Assembly: GCA_020849945.1 (NCBI GenBank) | Contig: JADZFK010000126.1 | Span: 1-55,424, forward strand | Source: Pirellulales bacterium | Lineage (GTDB): Bacteria > Planctomycetota > Planctomycetia > Pirellulales > Lacipirellulaceae | DNA: 55,424 nucleotides | Reading direction: 5' to 3' | In this document: positions 45,532-54,450 of the stretch, piece after piece | Position numbering within the stretch: the first letter of the stretch is position 1 | Layout of the letters: every line of letters starts with the position of its first letter | The notes under the pieces: generated by a model | The model's input: the letters and a program-made list of their open reading frames with translations, nothing else | Database searches by the model: none | What the model was told of the DNA's origin: nothing | Position numbers and translations under genes: made by a program

Positions 45532-46272
45532 ATGGAAGACGACCTGCATATCAGCCAAATCCTGACGGCTTGGTCGATGGTCCGTGAGGCCCACGGCGAC
45601 CATACCGCCGTTCAATCGGCCCAGCAGCAGCTTCTTAAACGCTACGGCGGCGCGGTGCGGCGTTACGCCCTTTCCGCCCTTCGCGATGAAGACGCGGCAG
45701 ACGAAGTCTTTCAAGAGTTCGCTCTCAAATTCGTGCGGGGCGATTTCGGCAAGGCCGACCCCGCACGGGGGCAGTTCCGCGCGTTCATCAAAACAGTCGT
45801 CTATCGGCTGATCGTCGATTACCAGCGGCGGGCCAAGAAGCGTGGCCGCGAGGGGGCCATGCATTCGAACCTTGCAGAACCCGTCGAGGCCGTCGATAGC
45901 CTGGGCGACGACGAAGCCTTCCTCAAGAGTTGGCGCGATGAATTGCTTGCCCGCTGTTGGCAGCGATTGGCCGATGATGAACGCGAATCGGGCAAGCCGT
46001 ACCATGAGGCCTTGCGGTATCGCGTGGCCCACCCTGAGATGCGATCGCCCGACCTGGCCGAGGGGTTAACAGCAAAACTCGGCAAGCCGATCAACGCGGG
46101 CGCGGTTCGCGTGCTGTTGCATCGAGCCCGCGAGCGGTTCGCCGAACTGCTGCTCGAAGAAGTGGGCGAATCGCTCTCGAGCAGTTCGCTCGACGACCTC
46201 GAACAAGAACTGATCGATCTGGAACTGCACGACTACTGCCGCCCCGTGCTCGACAAGTTGCGGAAGACCTGA
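45532..46272 (+). CDS. ECF-type RNA polymerase sigma factor
   Basis: Alternative sigma-70 family factor. Region 2 is visible in RYGGAVRRYALSALRDEDAA and DEVFQEFALKFVRGDFGKAD, ending in FIKTVVYRLIVDYQRR; region 4 in NAGAVRVLLHRARERFAELL. About 45 residues between the two regions and an acidic C-terminal tail (DDLEQELIDLELHDYC) are longer than in minimal ECF factors. The ATG is preferred over a TTG 18 bp upstream. No anti-sigma gene is adjacent; the divergently transcribed LysM gene shares the ~220-bp promoter region and could be a target, but no promoter motif was identified. Confidence 0.85.
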   Translation: MEDDLHISQILTAWSMVREAHGDHTAVQSAQQQLLKRYGGAVRRYALSALRDEDAADEVFQEFALKFVRGDFGKADPARGQFRAFIKTVVYRLIVDYQRRAKKRGREGAMHSNLAEPVEAVDSLGDDEAFLKSWRDELLARCWQRLADDERESGKPYHEALRYRVAHPEMRSPDLAEGLTAKLGKPINAGAVRVLLHRARERFAELLLEEVGESLSSSSLDDLEQELIDLELHDYCRPVLDKLRKT

Positions 46273-46316
46273 TCGAAGCATTTCACCACGAATCTTGGCC
46301 CGGTCGAACGAGTGTG

Positions 46317-47222
46317 TTAGAAGGCGGAGGCTTGAGCGGCAACTTGCCCACACCACCTGGTCAGGTCATCAAAGTACAACTGCGGGTTGGGTTCAAACTC
46401 GAGCGTATGGCCGGCGCCATAGTATTCGATCAGCATCTTGTGGCGGCTCGGAATGCGGCCGAAATAGCGGCGTAGGCCCGCGTTATCAATAATGCGATCT
46501 TGCCCCGCAAGTTGAACCAACACGGGTAGATGCAGGAAGGTCGCGGCCTCGCGGGCATAACGCGTGAGACGCCGGTCTTGTTGGGCGAATCTCCAAGTGA
46601 TCGTCCGCAAAGCCAGCGGATCGCGCGCAATGAAACGCTGCCAGCTCGGCGTGCCAGTGAATAGCTTGGCGTCGCGCAGCGGCACCGGCAACCGCTTCTG
46701 TCGCAATCGAGCAGACGCGGGTGCGGCCAAGACGAGCTTCTTGCACAAGCCGGGCATGAAGGGCGAGTACAACCCCGGGCAAACTAGCGCAACGCCCGCG
46801 AAGAGGGCCGGGTATCGCCGCACAACCGCGGCGGCCAATTTGCCGCCCCAACTGATCCCGCACAGCACGTTCGGCAACCTTGCGACGGAATTTGCTTGGC
46901 CTGCGGCTGCATCGGCCGACCCAACCGCTTCGTTGCGCGAACAAACATACCGAGCCACATCTTCGAGCCAAACCTGCCATTCCGAAACGTCGCCCGCCTG
47001 CTGGCCGTTGAGGCCGGAACCCCGGCGGTCGAGAAACGCCACCTCGAACCCGGCAGCCGCCAGGTGCTCGGCGCATTGGCCATACCACCCGCCGTGGCTC
47101 CTGATGCCATGCACAAACACCACCCGAGCCCGGGCCGGCAAGCTGGCGGGCCATAGGCGTACCGCGAGCCGATGACCCTCAGAGGCTGTGTAGAACTCGA
47201 TTTCCCGAGGCAGCGTCGCCAT
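46317..47222 (-). CDS. Alpha/beta hydrolase (monoglyceride lipase / S33-like)
   Basis: A 301-aa serine hydrolase of the lysophospholipase/monoacylglycerol lipase type, substrate unknown. Oxyanion region VVFVHGIRSHGGWYG, a DRRGSGLN motif, nucleophile elbow GISWGG (~135), the catalytic aspartate in LAGQDRIIDN and the histidine in YGAGHTLEFEPN are all present. The frame stays open for 219 bp upstream of the chosen ATG, but that extension is Arg/His-rich and not family-like. Stop is ~45 bp from the sigma-factor stop (convergent). Confidence 0.88.
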   Translation of the reverse strand: MATLPREIEFYTASEGHRLAVRLWPASLPARARVVFVHGIRSHGGWYGQCAEHLAAAGFEVAFLDRRGSGLNGQQAGDVSEWQVWLEDVARYVCSRNEAVGSADAAAGQANSVARLPNVLCGISWGGKLAAAVVRRYPALFAGVALVCPGLYSPFMPGLCKKLVLAAPASARLRQKRLPVPLRDAKLFTGTPSWQRFIARDPLALRTITWRFAQQDRRLTRYAREAATFLHLPVLVQLAGQDRIIDNAGLRRYFGRIPSRHKMLIEYYGAGHTLEFEPNPQLYFDDLTRWCGQVAAQASAF

Positions 47223-47719
47223 GGCAGTACAATCGTACCACGCAGTTTGGTGGCATGAGCCGAGAACGGCAAAGTCCCCGGGGCCAAGTTTGGAACGCCA
47301 ATGTAAGGCCAAGTTCCGCGGCCGGCGGGCACTGCTGGCATCGCAAGCATGGATCGCTGCCGCACCGCGCTGATGGCCTCCGATCGCCCAATGGCCGCGC
47401 TGCCGTGCTAGCATGATCTCGCGACCCCGAAACAGCGACATTTGCTCTGGCTGAACTACGGCCTGAATCGTACTCTATGCCACCCAATAGCGGCCTCCAA
47501 CCGCAACACGTGGCACGGACTTCAGTCCGTGGTTAGTACGGACCGAAGTCTGTTCCACAATACGCGCGCGGCGAGCGCAACACACGATTTTAGACCCTAA
47601 GTCGGCCAACACAGGCTTCCTCCAGGAAGCATGCGGCGCGGTGCGCTTGGTTTGTCAACGCAGTCTTGTTATTCATGCGGGCTACACCAACAATATGCTC
47701 CGGAAGTTACCCAGCCGGT
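47223..47719. other. Divergent intergenic region with CACGGACT element copy 4
   Basis: About 500 bp between the hydrolase and the kinase-like gene. Besides the repeat at 47510-47558 no feature was recognised; both promoters should lie here. Confidence 0.45.
47510..47558. repeat. CACGGACT palindromic element, copy 4
   Basis: GTGGCACGGACTTCAGTCCG at the left; TACGGACCGAAGTCTGTTCC at the right, with three changes relative to copy 3. Confidence 0.8.
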
Positions 47720-49399
47720 ATGCGGCGCGATTCGTTGCTGCGCCGCGTTTGGCACGATGGCAGCTTGCCAACGGGGATCATCGAAGCCCTTTCTCACGGC
47801 GATCTCGACGACCTGTTGTTCAGGTCGGCTCCGCTTCAGGTGAAGGACCGCTGTTTGGTCGGGCGGTTCGAGGACGATCGTGGCTCGTTCCTGATCAAGC
47901 GTCACGTGTGGGGCGGGCCTGGCCGAACGCTTCGCATGGCATTTCGAGAGCCGGCCGCCCGCGGATGTGCGCGTCATGGCCAGTTCCTGAATTCCCACGG
48001 GGTTCGCACGCCTTGCCCACGCGGAGCGGTCGAATATCGCCTGGGCCCTTGGACCCGCCGTTCCTACCTGCTCACCGATTACATCGAAGGGGAATCGTTA
48101 TATCGCCAGATTCGCGCAGGCATCCATGCGCCACGAGAGCTAACACAACTCGCGATTCAGGTCGCCGATATTTGGCAACAATTGGTCTCGCTTGGCGCAA
48201 GCCATAACGACTTCAAGCCCGAAAACTTCATCGTCGATCAGGAGCTACGGGTGTGGCTCATCGACCTCGAAAAAATGCGTATCGATGGCAATGCATCCAA
48301 ACAACGTGCGCGCCACATCTTCGATGCCAAGAACTTCCTGCACATCCGCGGCTGGCATCGCCGCCCCGAGGCCCGAGCACTGTTCGCCGAACAGCTCCTG
48401 AATACCGCCAGTGGCGGTTGTTTGCAAGGCACGGGAATCGAGCGCGTGGCCAAGGGGCTTAGCCTTTGCGACACCGAACGCGACGCCGATCTCTCGGCGT
48501 GGGTCGTAAGCACGGAGAATATGGACTTGGCTGCCCTGCGGCAGGCACTCGATTCGTTGCGGGATATTGCCGACGAAGCATTCCTTCTTGAACCCACGGA
48601 AAGCGGACCATATCGGGTGCGGGAACGGGTCGCGATTTTCGCCGAATCGGGGGCCAATTCGACCTCGAACAAACCGACAACTCGTCCCAATCCGCTCGCT
48701 CATTCTTCGAACGGAAATGGAACAAGTCGCACCGCGCTCAGTACCACTTCCGCCGAGAACCACTGGCGGCTGGTGATCCACCAGAATGAAATCGTAACCC
48801 CGTTTCTTTCCAAAGTACTTCAGCAGCGAATCACAAACACGGAATCGCCAGATTCCTTTCGCATATCGGTCGCCCGGCAGTACCTTGGGCAAACGTTCCC
48901 GGCACTCGGCAAGCAAGCCCCGATTCGACTGATCCGCGATAACATCGCGCCACACGAGTCGCTTCAATCCGCTTGCGAAGACCCTTGCGTGGCCAACGAG
49001 GGCACCCGTTGCGAAACCTTGGCGGGTTGCTTGCAGGCGTGTTGCGTTTCCAGCCTGGAAGAACTTCTTGAACGTATGAACGAAACGACGACCCGCTCGG
49101 CCGAGCTACGCTTGCGAGCGGGTGAACGATCGAGCCTTGTCCGCGGCCTGTGGCGCGCGGCATGGCGCGGCCTTGCCGCTGGGCTCGGGGCCGATGGTTT
49201 TCGAAACGGCTGGGTCGGTTTCCAGTTGGCGGCACTACGCGCCGCAAGCGCCTGGGTCGAAGAGGCGAAACTCCATCAGCTCACCACGAACTTTCATCCG
49301 CCCAAGGCTGGCGATGCGCACGCGGAATCGAAGGAACTTCGTGATTCTGCCACGCAAGACTCTTCCAATCGTAGGCACGCATCGCGACGCGCCGCATAA
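47720..49399 (+). CDS. Kinase-fold protein, WaaP/Kdo-kinase-like, with extra C-terminal domain
   Basis: The N-terminal ~250 residues look like an atypical protein-kinase-like fold of the lipopolysaccharide kinase (Kdo/WaaP) group: RGSFLIKRHVWGGPGR (lysine strand), YLLTDYIEGESLYRQI (hinge), SHNDFKPENFIVD (catalytic loop, ~161) and VWLIDLEKMR (metal-binding aspartate, ~178). WaaP phosphorylates LPS heptose; the substrate here is unknown. The second half (~330-559) is not recognised; it contains a Ser/Thr/Asn-rich linker and a Cys-containing segment (CEDPCVANEGTRCETLAGCL) followed by helices. 559 aa is about twice the WaaP length. Start ATG is preferred over in-frame TTG/ATG sites 45-54 bp upstream. 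Confidence 0.7.
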   Translation: MRRDSLLRRVWHDGSLPTGIIEALSHGDLDDLLFRSAPLQVKDRCLVGRFEDDRGSFLIKRHVWGGPGRTLRMAFREPAARGCARHGQFLNSHGVRTPCPRGAVEYRLGPWTRRSYLLTDYIEGESLYRQIRAGIHAPRELTQLAIQVADIWQQLVSLGASHNDFKPENFIVDQELRVWLIDLEKMRIDGNASKQRARHIFDAKNFLHIRGWHRRPEARALFAEQLLNTASGGCLQGTGIERVAKGLSLCDTERDADLSAWVVSTENMDLAALRQALDSLRDIADEAFLLEPTESGPYRVRERVAIFAESGANSTSNKPTTRPNPLAHSSNGNGTSRTALSTTSAENHWRLVIHQNEIVTPFLSKVLQQRITNTESPDSFRISVARQYLGQTFPALGKQAPIRLIRDNIAPHESLQSACEDPCVANEGTRCETLAGCLQACCVSSLEELLERMNETTTRSAELRLRAGERSSLVRGLWRAAWRGLAAGLGADGFRNGWVGFQLAALRAASAWVEEAKLHQLTTNFHPPKAGDAHAESKELRDSATQDSSNRRHASRRAA

Positions 49400-49483
49400 C
49401 CGTAACGCCACATGGCGGCGATACTCACAATGAGTCTCTTACCCTGGTAGATAATCTCCCAGGTAAGAACTCGCTTTCAAGCT

Positions 49484-50857
49484 TCATTCGGCCCTGCTTG
49501 CCGCACGCCTGCGGTTCTGTTGCCGAGCGCGGTTTTGGTTTCGTTGGCGAGGTTTTTCCTTGCCTACGGAAGGAGGCGATTGCTCCGCGTTCCAGGCATC
49601 CCACAGGTCTTTCAGTTCGCGAGCCTTGTCGGGGTTCGATTCGGTAAGGTCGTTCTTCTCGCTCACATCGGAAGCTAGATTGAACAGCCCCTTCTTCAAC
49701 TCGCGGTCTTCGTTGCCGGCGATGAGCTTCCAATCGCCGTGGCGAATCGCCCACTGATCGCCGAATCGCCAGTAGAGCGATTCATGCGGCGCTTCCTTCC
49801 TTTCGCCTTTCAAGTAGGGCAGCAAATCGACGCCATCCAGCTTCCAAGCAGGGTCGGCCTTGGTGCCGGCCGCCGCCAGAGCGGTCGGTAGAATATCGAG
49901 CTGGATGATCGGGTTCTCGTAAGTCTTGCCGGCCGGCAGCGCACCCTTCCACTGGCAGCAGAACGGAACCCGCACGCCTCCTTCCCAAGTCGTGGCCTTG
50001 AAACCGCGAAGTGGCAGGTTGCTGGAAGTGGTTTGGCGGGTGGGGCCGCCGTTGTCGGAAAGGAAGAACACAAGGGTATTTTCTTCCTCGCCCCGCTCGC
50101 GCACCTTGTCCAATATCTTTCCGACCGCCAGGTCCATGCCATACATCATCGCTGCGAAAATCCGCCGACGTTCCTCCGGGATGTCGGCGAAGCGATCTAG
50201 GTATTTCTGGGGTGCCTGCAACGGCGCATGCTGCGCGTTGAACGGCACGTACAGCAGCCAGGGTCGATCCGAACCTTGGCGGCCCAACCAATCGACCGCG
50301 TGCTCCGCATAGGCATCGGTCGTGTAAAACGTATCGTCATCGATCTTCCGCACTTCCAATCCCTTACGCGAATCGACAAACTGCGTCGGGTGATAGAAAG
50401 GCGTATTCGCCAACGTACCGAAGAACTCATCGAAACCACGCTTTACCGGATGGTACGGCAACTGGTTTCCAAGATGCCACTTCCCAATCGCACAAGTCGC
50501 GTAGCCGAGTTTGTGGAACCGTTCCGCGATCGTCGTTTCCGTGGGTGCAATTCCCTTCTGAGCCGCCACGGTGTTGAACTCGTGACCAAACCGCGTTTGG
50601 TAACGGCCCGTCATCAGCCCCGCGCGGGTCGGACTGCAATAAGGGCCCGAAACGTAACCCTGCGTGAAACGAATGCCGCTACGGGCAATCGAGTCGATAT
50701 GGGGCGTCGGAATCTGCCGGTTCCCTTGAAAACCGTATTCCGCCCAACCCACATCATCCGAGAGGAAGATCAGGATATTCGGCTTGGCGGCCAAACTGAC
50801 AACAGACCCCATCGACACGAGCAATAACGCCAACGACCAACAAGGAATGTTTCGCAT
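49484..50857 (-). CDS. Formylglycine-dependent sulfatase (arylsulfatase family)
   Basis: Secreted sulfatase, probably acting on sulfated polysaccharides; planctomycetes carry many. The ATG with GGGAG upstream gives a signal peptide (IPCWSLALLLVSMGSVVSLAA), then the metal-binding NILIFLSDDVGWAEYG and the signature GPYCSPTRAGLMTGR in which Cys74 would become formylglycine. Further conserved pieces: AIGKWHLG, FFLSDNGGPTR and WRFGDQWAIRHGDWKLI. 457 aa is the usual size, but the last ~30 residues are a very basic Arg/Gln/Asn-rich tail not expected in the family. No sulfatase-maturing enzyme or SusCD-like genes adjacent. Confidence 0.92.
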   Translation of the reverse strand: MRNIPCWSLALLLVSMGSVVSLAAKPNILIFLSDDVGWAEYGFQGNRQIPTPHIDSIARSGIRFTQGYVSGPYCSPTRAGLMTGRYQTRFGHEFNTVAAQKGIAPTETTIAERFHKLGYATCAIGKWHLGNQLPYHPVKRGFDEFFGTLANTPFYHPTQFVDSRKGLEVRKIDDDTFYTTDAYAEHAVDWLGRQGSDRPWLLYVPFNAQHAPLQAPQKYLDRFADIPEERRRIFAAMMYGMDLAVGKILDKVRERGEEENTLVFFLSDNGGPTRQTTSSNLPLRGFKATTWEGGVRVPFCCQWKGALPAGKTYENPIIQLDILPTALAAAGTKADPAWKLDGVDLLPYLKGERKEAPHESLYWRFGDQWAIRHGDWKLIAGNEDRELKKGLFNLASDVSEKNDLTESNPDKARELKDLWDAWNAEQSPPSVGKEKPRQRNQNRARQQNRRRAASRAE

Positions 50858-51107
50858 GATTTGAACTCCCGTGCCGGCAGGCAACAACAAGTGCAACAGA
50901 CCAACCACCAGAAAGGACCGACTCTTCAGCCAGCCCCTTTCGCCTGCCATCCTACCCTGGCTAACGAACATTACAAGCAACCCCCCGTCCCAATCTCATA
51001 TGAACCCCTTTCCTGGCCGCTGGTTCCGCTTGATGTTGGTAGAACGGTGAATTCACATATCCATTGCAACGAACCCGTTGAAGGTGTCCGGGCATTGGAA
51101 CCGCTTT

Positions 51108-51185
51108 CAGCCCCCGGCTTTGCCGGGGGTTCAGCCATCCACGCATTGTGCCATCGCGGCGAACCCCCGGCAAAGCCGGGGGCTG
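51108..51185. repeat. Perfect 25-bp inverted repeat with internal palindromes
   Basis: The left arm (51108-51132: CAGCCCCCGGCTTTGCCGGG...GGTTC) and right arm (51161-51185) are exact reverse complements, separated by 28 bp. Each arm is itself a hairpin (CCCCCGGC/GCCGGGGG). It can form one long cruciform or two small ones. Confidence 0.9.
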
Positions 51186-51431
51186 TCTATACCATTACCC
51201 GGTCACTCTCAGCTTGTTCGACAAGCAGGAAATGCGAGGACTTTCCCCTTCGGAGCCATCAACATCCCACACTTTATCGTAACCCCAATCCGATGTTGTC
51301 TGTCGTAATTGAAGGTTGAACTTACCGAACTGAAAACACCCGGGGCCGCAACTTAATCCCCGTTCCCTTCGCAATTGATCTTCCGGGGCCCGCAAAGCCA
51401 AGCAGGATTTTACTTGGGGCCAAGAAGGAAG

Positions 51432-51514
51432 GAGGTGCCGCGAGCCGAGCGGCACGTTTCGTGAAAGTGGATACGAAGTTGGAGATTCCGAGCCCCGCTC
51501 GGCTCGCGGGACCT
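51432..51514. repeat. Inverted pair of GCGAGCCGAGCGG repeats
   Basis: AGGTGCCGCGAGCCGAGCGG at the left and CCCCGCTCGGCTCGCGGGAC at the right are in inverted orientation, ~40 bp apart. Same family as 9473-9493. Confidence 0.65.
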
Positions 51515-51678
51515 ACCTGAAAGCTCTACGCTATTGGAAAAACGGATCGGTCCCGTCGTGGCTCAATTATCCAGGGGGTTGCAGTTCCATCTGGTGGTGG
51601 GGCAGTGGCACGGTGGCCTATCGTGTTTATAATGCCGCTCTGGGGCCGTTTTTCAACTCGTGCCAAAGGAATACGAAG

Positions 51679-52857
51679 ATGAGCAAGTTCTCAATGAGTC
51701 TCTCTCGTGCAGGCGCTGCCGTTTGTGCTTTTGCCCTGCTGGGTATGTTATCCAGGTTTGCCGATGCCCAAGGGGCCCCTTCTGGCGCCAAAGCCTTGAG
51801 AGGCCAGTTGCGGGCAGCCGCTGCGGCGGCTCCTCAAGACGGGGCTGCCGTTTCGGAGGAAGTCAAGTCTCAGTTGGAGCAAGCGATCGATCTCGTCGTG
51901 GCCGCCGCCAAGAGTTCGGTTTCCGAAGCGAAGACCGATAGCGAAGCGACAGCGAAAGTTCAACAAGCCTTCGAAGCCATCCAAGCAATCTCCCAGATGG
52001 GGAAACTCGCCGCCGATGCTCAAACCGAAAAACTAACCAACGCACTGCAAGAGAATGTTCGCCCCGCGGTGGCCGAAGTCATTGCCCGGCTGCAGATGGA
52101 AGGTAAGCTTCGTCAGTGGCCCTCGCTAAGCGAAGCAGACCGCGCGAGTACAATCAGCAATTTCGTTGCGGCGGTCAAGAAGTCGGGCGCAACCATGACG
52201 CATGCCTCGTTGCTCATGCGCTTGGCAAGCATGCAAGAGATGGTGGACCAGCCTGGGCCAGCCGTTGATGCAATTAACGAACTTTTGCCCGAAATGCGCA
52301 AACTGGACGAAGCGAATGCCGGCAAGTCGATCGGCGGGCGGCAGATGAAGCCCTATGCGCCCCGGTTGGAAGGCATTGTTCGCCGGATGGGCCTCGTGGG
52401 CAAACCCATGGAATTAGAAGGCAAGCTCCTCGATGGCTCCACCTTCGATTGGAATTCCTACCGCGGAAAGGTTGTGTTGATCGATTTCCATGCAAGCTGG
52501 TGCGGCCCCTGCCGGGCCGAGGTTCCAAACGTGCTTGAAAACTATCGCAATTACCACGACAAAGGTTTCGAAGTCGTCGGCGTGAACATGGACACCGACC
52601 CCAAGTTGGCCCAAAAGTATATCGATGATACCGGCGCGAAGTTTCCCACCATCTACAGCGATGACCCCGATGCCACCGGCTGGGAAGCCCCCTTGGCCAC
52701 GAAGTATGGCGTTACCGCCATCCCCCGCGTTATCCTCGTCGGTAAGGACGGAAACGTCGTTTCCACCTCGGCCCGCGGACCCAAGCTCGCGCAACTACTC
52801 CAAGAGATTCTTGGTCCGCCCGCGAATGCACCCGCCGAAGAAAAGGGCGGCACCTGA
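51679..52857 (+). CDS. Exported thioredoxin-fold (TlpA-like) protein with helical N-terminal domain
   Basis: Probably an extracytoplasmic thiol-disulfide oxidoreductase or a redoxin fused to a helical domain. The ATG, with AAGGA upstream, exposes a signal peptide (LSRAGAAVCAFALLGMLSRFADA). Residues ~30-245 are Ala/Glu-rich helices without a recognised family. The TlpA/AhpC-TSA-type domain (~250-380) has the redox motif WCGPC (~274-278) in LIDFHASWCGPCRAEVPNVL, then VVGVNMDTDPKLAQKY and the cis-proline loop VTAIPRVILVG. 392 aa total. Such fusions are frequent in planctomycetes. Confidence 0.85.
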   Translation: MSKFSMSLSRAGAAVCAFALLGMLSRFADAQGAPSGAKALRGQLRAAAAAAPQDGAAVSEEVKSQLEQAIDLVVAAAKSSVSEAKTDSEATAKVQQAFEAIQAISQMGKLAADAQTEKLTNALQENVRPAVAEVIARLQMEGKLRQWPSLSEADRASTISNFVAAVKKSGATMTHASLLMRLASMQEMVDQPGPAVDAINELLPEMRKLDEANAGKSIGGRQMKPYAPRLEGIVRRMGLVGKPMELEGKLLDGSTFDWNSYRGKVVLIDFHASWCGPCRAEVPNVLENYRNYHDKGFEVVGVNMDTDPKLAQKYIDDTGAKFPTIYSDDPDATGWEAPLATKYGVTAIPRVILVGKDGNVVSTSARGPKLAQLLQEILGPPANAPAEEKGGT

Positions 52858-53412
52858 TACCCGCCCTAACAGGCTTTGTCTCAAGAATCCCCTCCCTTTT
52901 AGGGAGGGGCCAGGGGAGGGTTCGAGCATCGCTGAACCCTCGCCCTTGCTAAATTCTATAGTGCAAAGCCAAGCCATAAAGCGGCTGTGTTGATTCTTTT
53001 ATAGTCCGGCCCTTTGGGCCGGACGACCGGGTGTAGGAATCCATGCCAGTTCGCCGAGCCGAGACGGCTCGGCTCTCTACGTACAAGCCACAAAGTACAC
53101 AAAGAACACGAAGGAAATAGGGCATCCATCGTGGTTGAAGTGCTGGGGTGCCCATGCGCGAACCAACGAACAAGCTGGCTAATTGAAGTTCCGCACAATT
53201 GGCCCCGGCCAGTCGAGGCCTGAGTACCCAATTCCCTGACTTGCTTGGTGTTCTTCGAGCTCTTTGTGGTTCATCAACCCAACGCGGTAGTACTTGTTGG
53301 CCGAAAAATGGAGCCGACTTCGCCTTAGCAGTTCTCTTGCAGGTTCTGGCGCTTCAGGCCTCGGTGGGAAGTCATCTTGGAGAAAGAGGCGGGTTGGCGT
53401 TATCTTGCCGAG
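52858..53412. other. 555-bp intergenic region with several repeat relics
   Basis: In order: CCCTCCC/GGGAGGG-type hairpin (52890-52920), the second CCGGCCC palindrome (53004-53024), a GAGCCGAGACGGCTCGGCTC palindrome (53053-53074), and an AAGCCACAAAGTACACAAAG relic with a CTTTGTGGTT partner (53087-53270). No gene recognised. Confidence 0.5.
53004..53024. repeat. CCGGCCC..GGGCCGG palindromic repeat, copy 2
   Basis: GTCCGGCCC-TTT-GGGCCGGAC, a perfect 9-bp stem, followed by GACCGGGTG as in copy 1 at 15268. Confidence 0.65.
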
Positions 53413-54171
53413 ATGCGGAACGAGTTACCACCTCCACGAGAGCCGAGCGGCGATTCCCAGGAAGGGATCGGCGAAGCGACGTTGTCGCTCAGTCGTCTGC
53501 GGGCGGCGTTTGCGACGATGCTTGGCGGGCCAAGCGCGAAGGCCAGCCCTGCCGCGAACAACCCGAGAACCTCGACCAAGGAATCCGCACGGAGTGGTGA
53601 GCCGGCGAGTGGTACCCATGCCACGAGCGGGTGCGTGTCGCCGCCGGTCGAGATCAGTCCGCGTTCGGTGGCCGAGGCCATGCTGTTCGTTGGCCGGCCC
53701 GATGGCGGCCCGCTCTCGGCCCGCGAATTGGCGGCCGCCATGCGCGGCGTAAGCCCGAGTGAAATCGAGTCGGCCGTCGATCAGCTCAACGCGCAATACC
53801 AGGCCGACGAGGCCCCGTACCACGTCGAACGAACGAGTGGCGGATATCGGCTCGCACTTCGACCCGAGTTCGATCGCGTGCGCGACAAATTCCACGGCCG
53901 AATCAAGGAAGCGCGGCTTTCGCCGGCGGTGCTCGAAGTTCTTGCCGTGCTGGCGTACAACCAGCCCGCCACGGCCGAGCAACTTAGCGAGATCCGCGGC
54001 GCGCCGTGCGGCGCGGGGCTAGCCACACTCGTGCGGCGCAAGCTCGCACGGCTCGATCGTCCGAACAACACGGGCCAGCCCCACTACTCAACCACCGAGC
54101 GATTCCTGCAGCTCTTCGGTTTGGAAAGCCTCTCCGCCTTGCCGCGCAGCGAGGACCTGGAGAAGCTGTAG
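53413..54171 (+). CDS. scpB: Segregation and condensation protein B
   Basis: ScpB is the kleisin-binding winged-helix subunit of the SMC-ScpAB condensin. The C-terminal ~165 residues show the two wHTH domains: SVAEAMLFVGRPDGGPLSAR (first) and LSPAVLEVLAVLAYNQPATA with EQLSEIRG (second), ending in TTERFLQLFGLESLSALP. The N-terminal ~85 residues are Pro/Ser/Ala-rich and not part of the family. ATG start chosen; an in-frame TTG 36 bp upstream exists. scpA is not adjacent, unlike in Firmicutes. Confidence 0.92.
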   Translation: MRNELPPPREPSGDSQEGIGEATLSLSRLRAAFATMLGGPSAKASPAANNPRTSTKESARSGEPASGTHATSGCVSPPVEISPRSVAEAMLFVGRPDGGPLSARELAAAMRGVSPSEIESAVDQLNAQYQADEAPYHVERTSGGYRLALRPEFDRVRDKFHGRIKEARLSPAVLEVLAVLAYNQPATAEQLSEIRGAPCGAGLATLVRRKLARLDRPNNTGQPHYSTTERFLQLFGLESLSALPRSEDLEKL

Positions 54172-54218
54172 CGCCGCTTCCGTCGAGCATCCTTGCCGAG
54201 CCGCGGAACCAACCGGAG

Positions 54219-54361
54219 CAGGGTCGATCCGTTATTCATGTTTGGGACAGCGAGGACTCACGAACCCGAAGCGTCAGCGAGGGAATGTGCGATTTTCCCT
54301 CGCTGACGCTTTGGGCTGGTTTCCAATACACTCGCCCAATTTGAATAAAGGATCGGCCCTG
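54219..54361 (+). mobile_element. MITE-like 143-bp element, copy 2
   Basis: Terminal inverted repeats: CAGGGTCGATCCGTTATTCA at the left, and TGAATAAAGGATCGGCCCTG at the right (18 of 20 complementary). Inside is a second, perfect palindrome (AGCGTCAGCGAGGGAA/TTCCCTCGCTGACGCT). No coding capacity. Copy 1, inverted and partly decayed, is at 26729-26870. The form is that of a non-autonomous transposable element. Confidence 0.75.
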
Positions 54362-54450
54362 GTTCGAGGATTCGGGTTCTGGCTACCGGCTTGGCTCCGA
54401 GATTATAATGGCAACCTCTGCGTGAAGAATCTCTCTGATAAGGGGCTTAC

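Larger units (their letters stand above)
50858..51678. other. 820-bp repeat-rich intergenic region
   Basis: Contains the perfect 25-bp inverted repeat (51108-51185) and the inverted pair of GCGAGCCGAGCGG sequences (51432-51514). No gene recognised. The sulfatase and thioredoxin-like genes are divergent, so promoters for both must be here. Confidence 0.5.
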
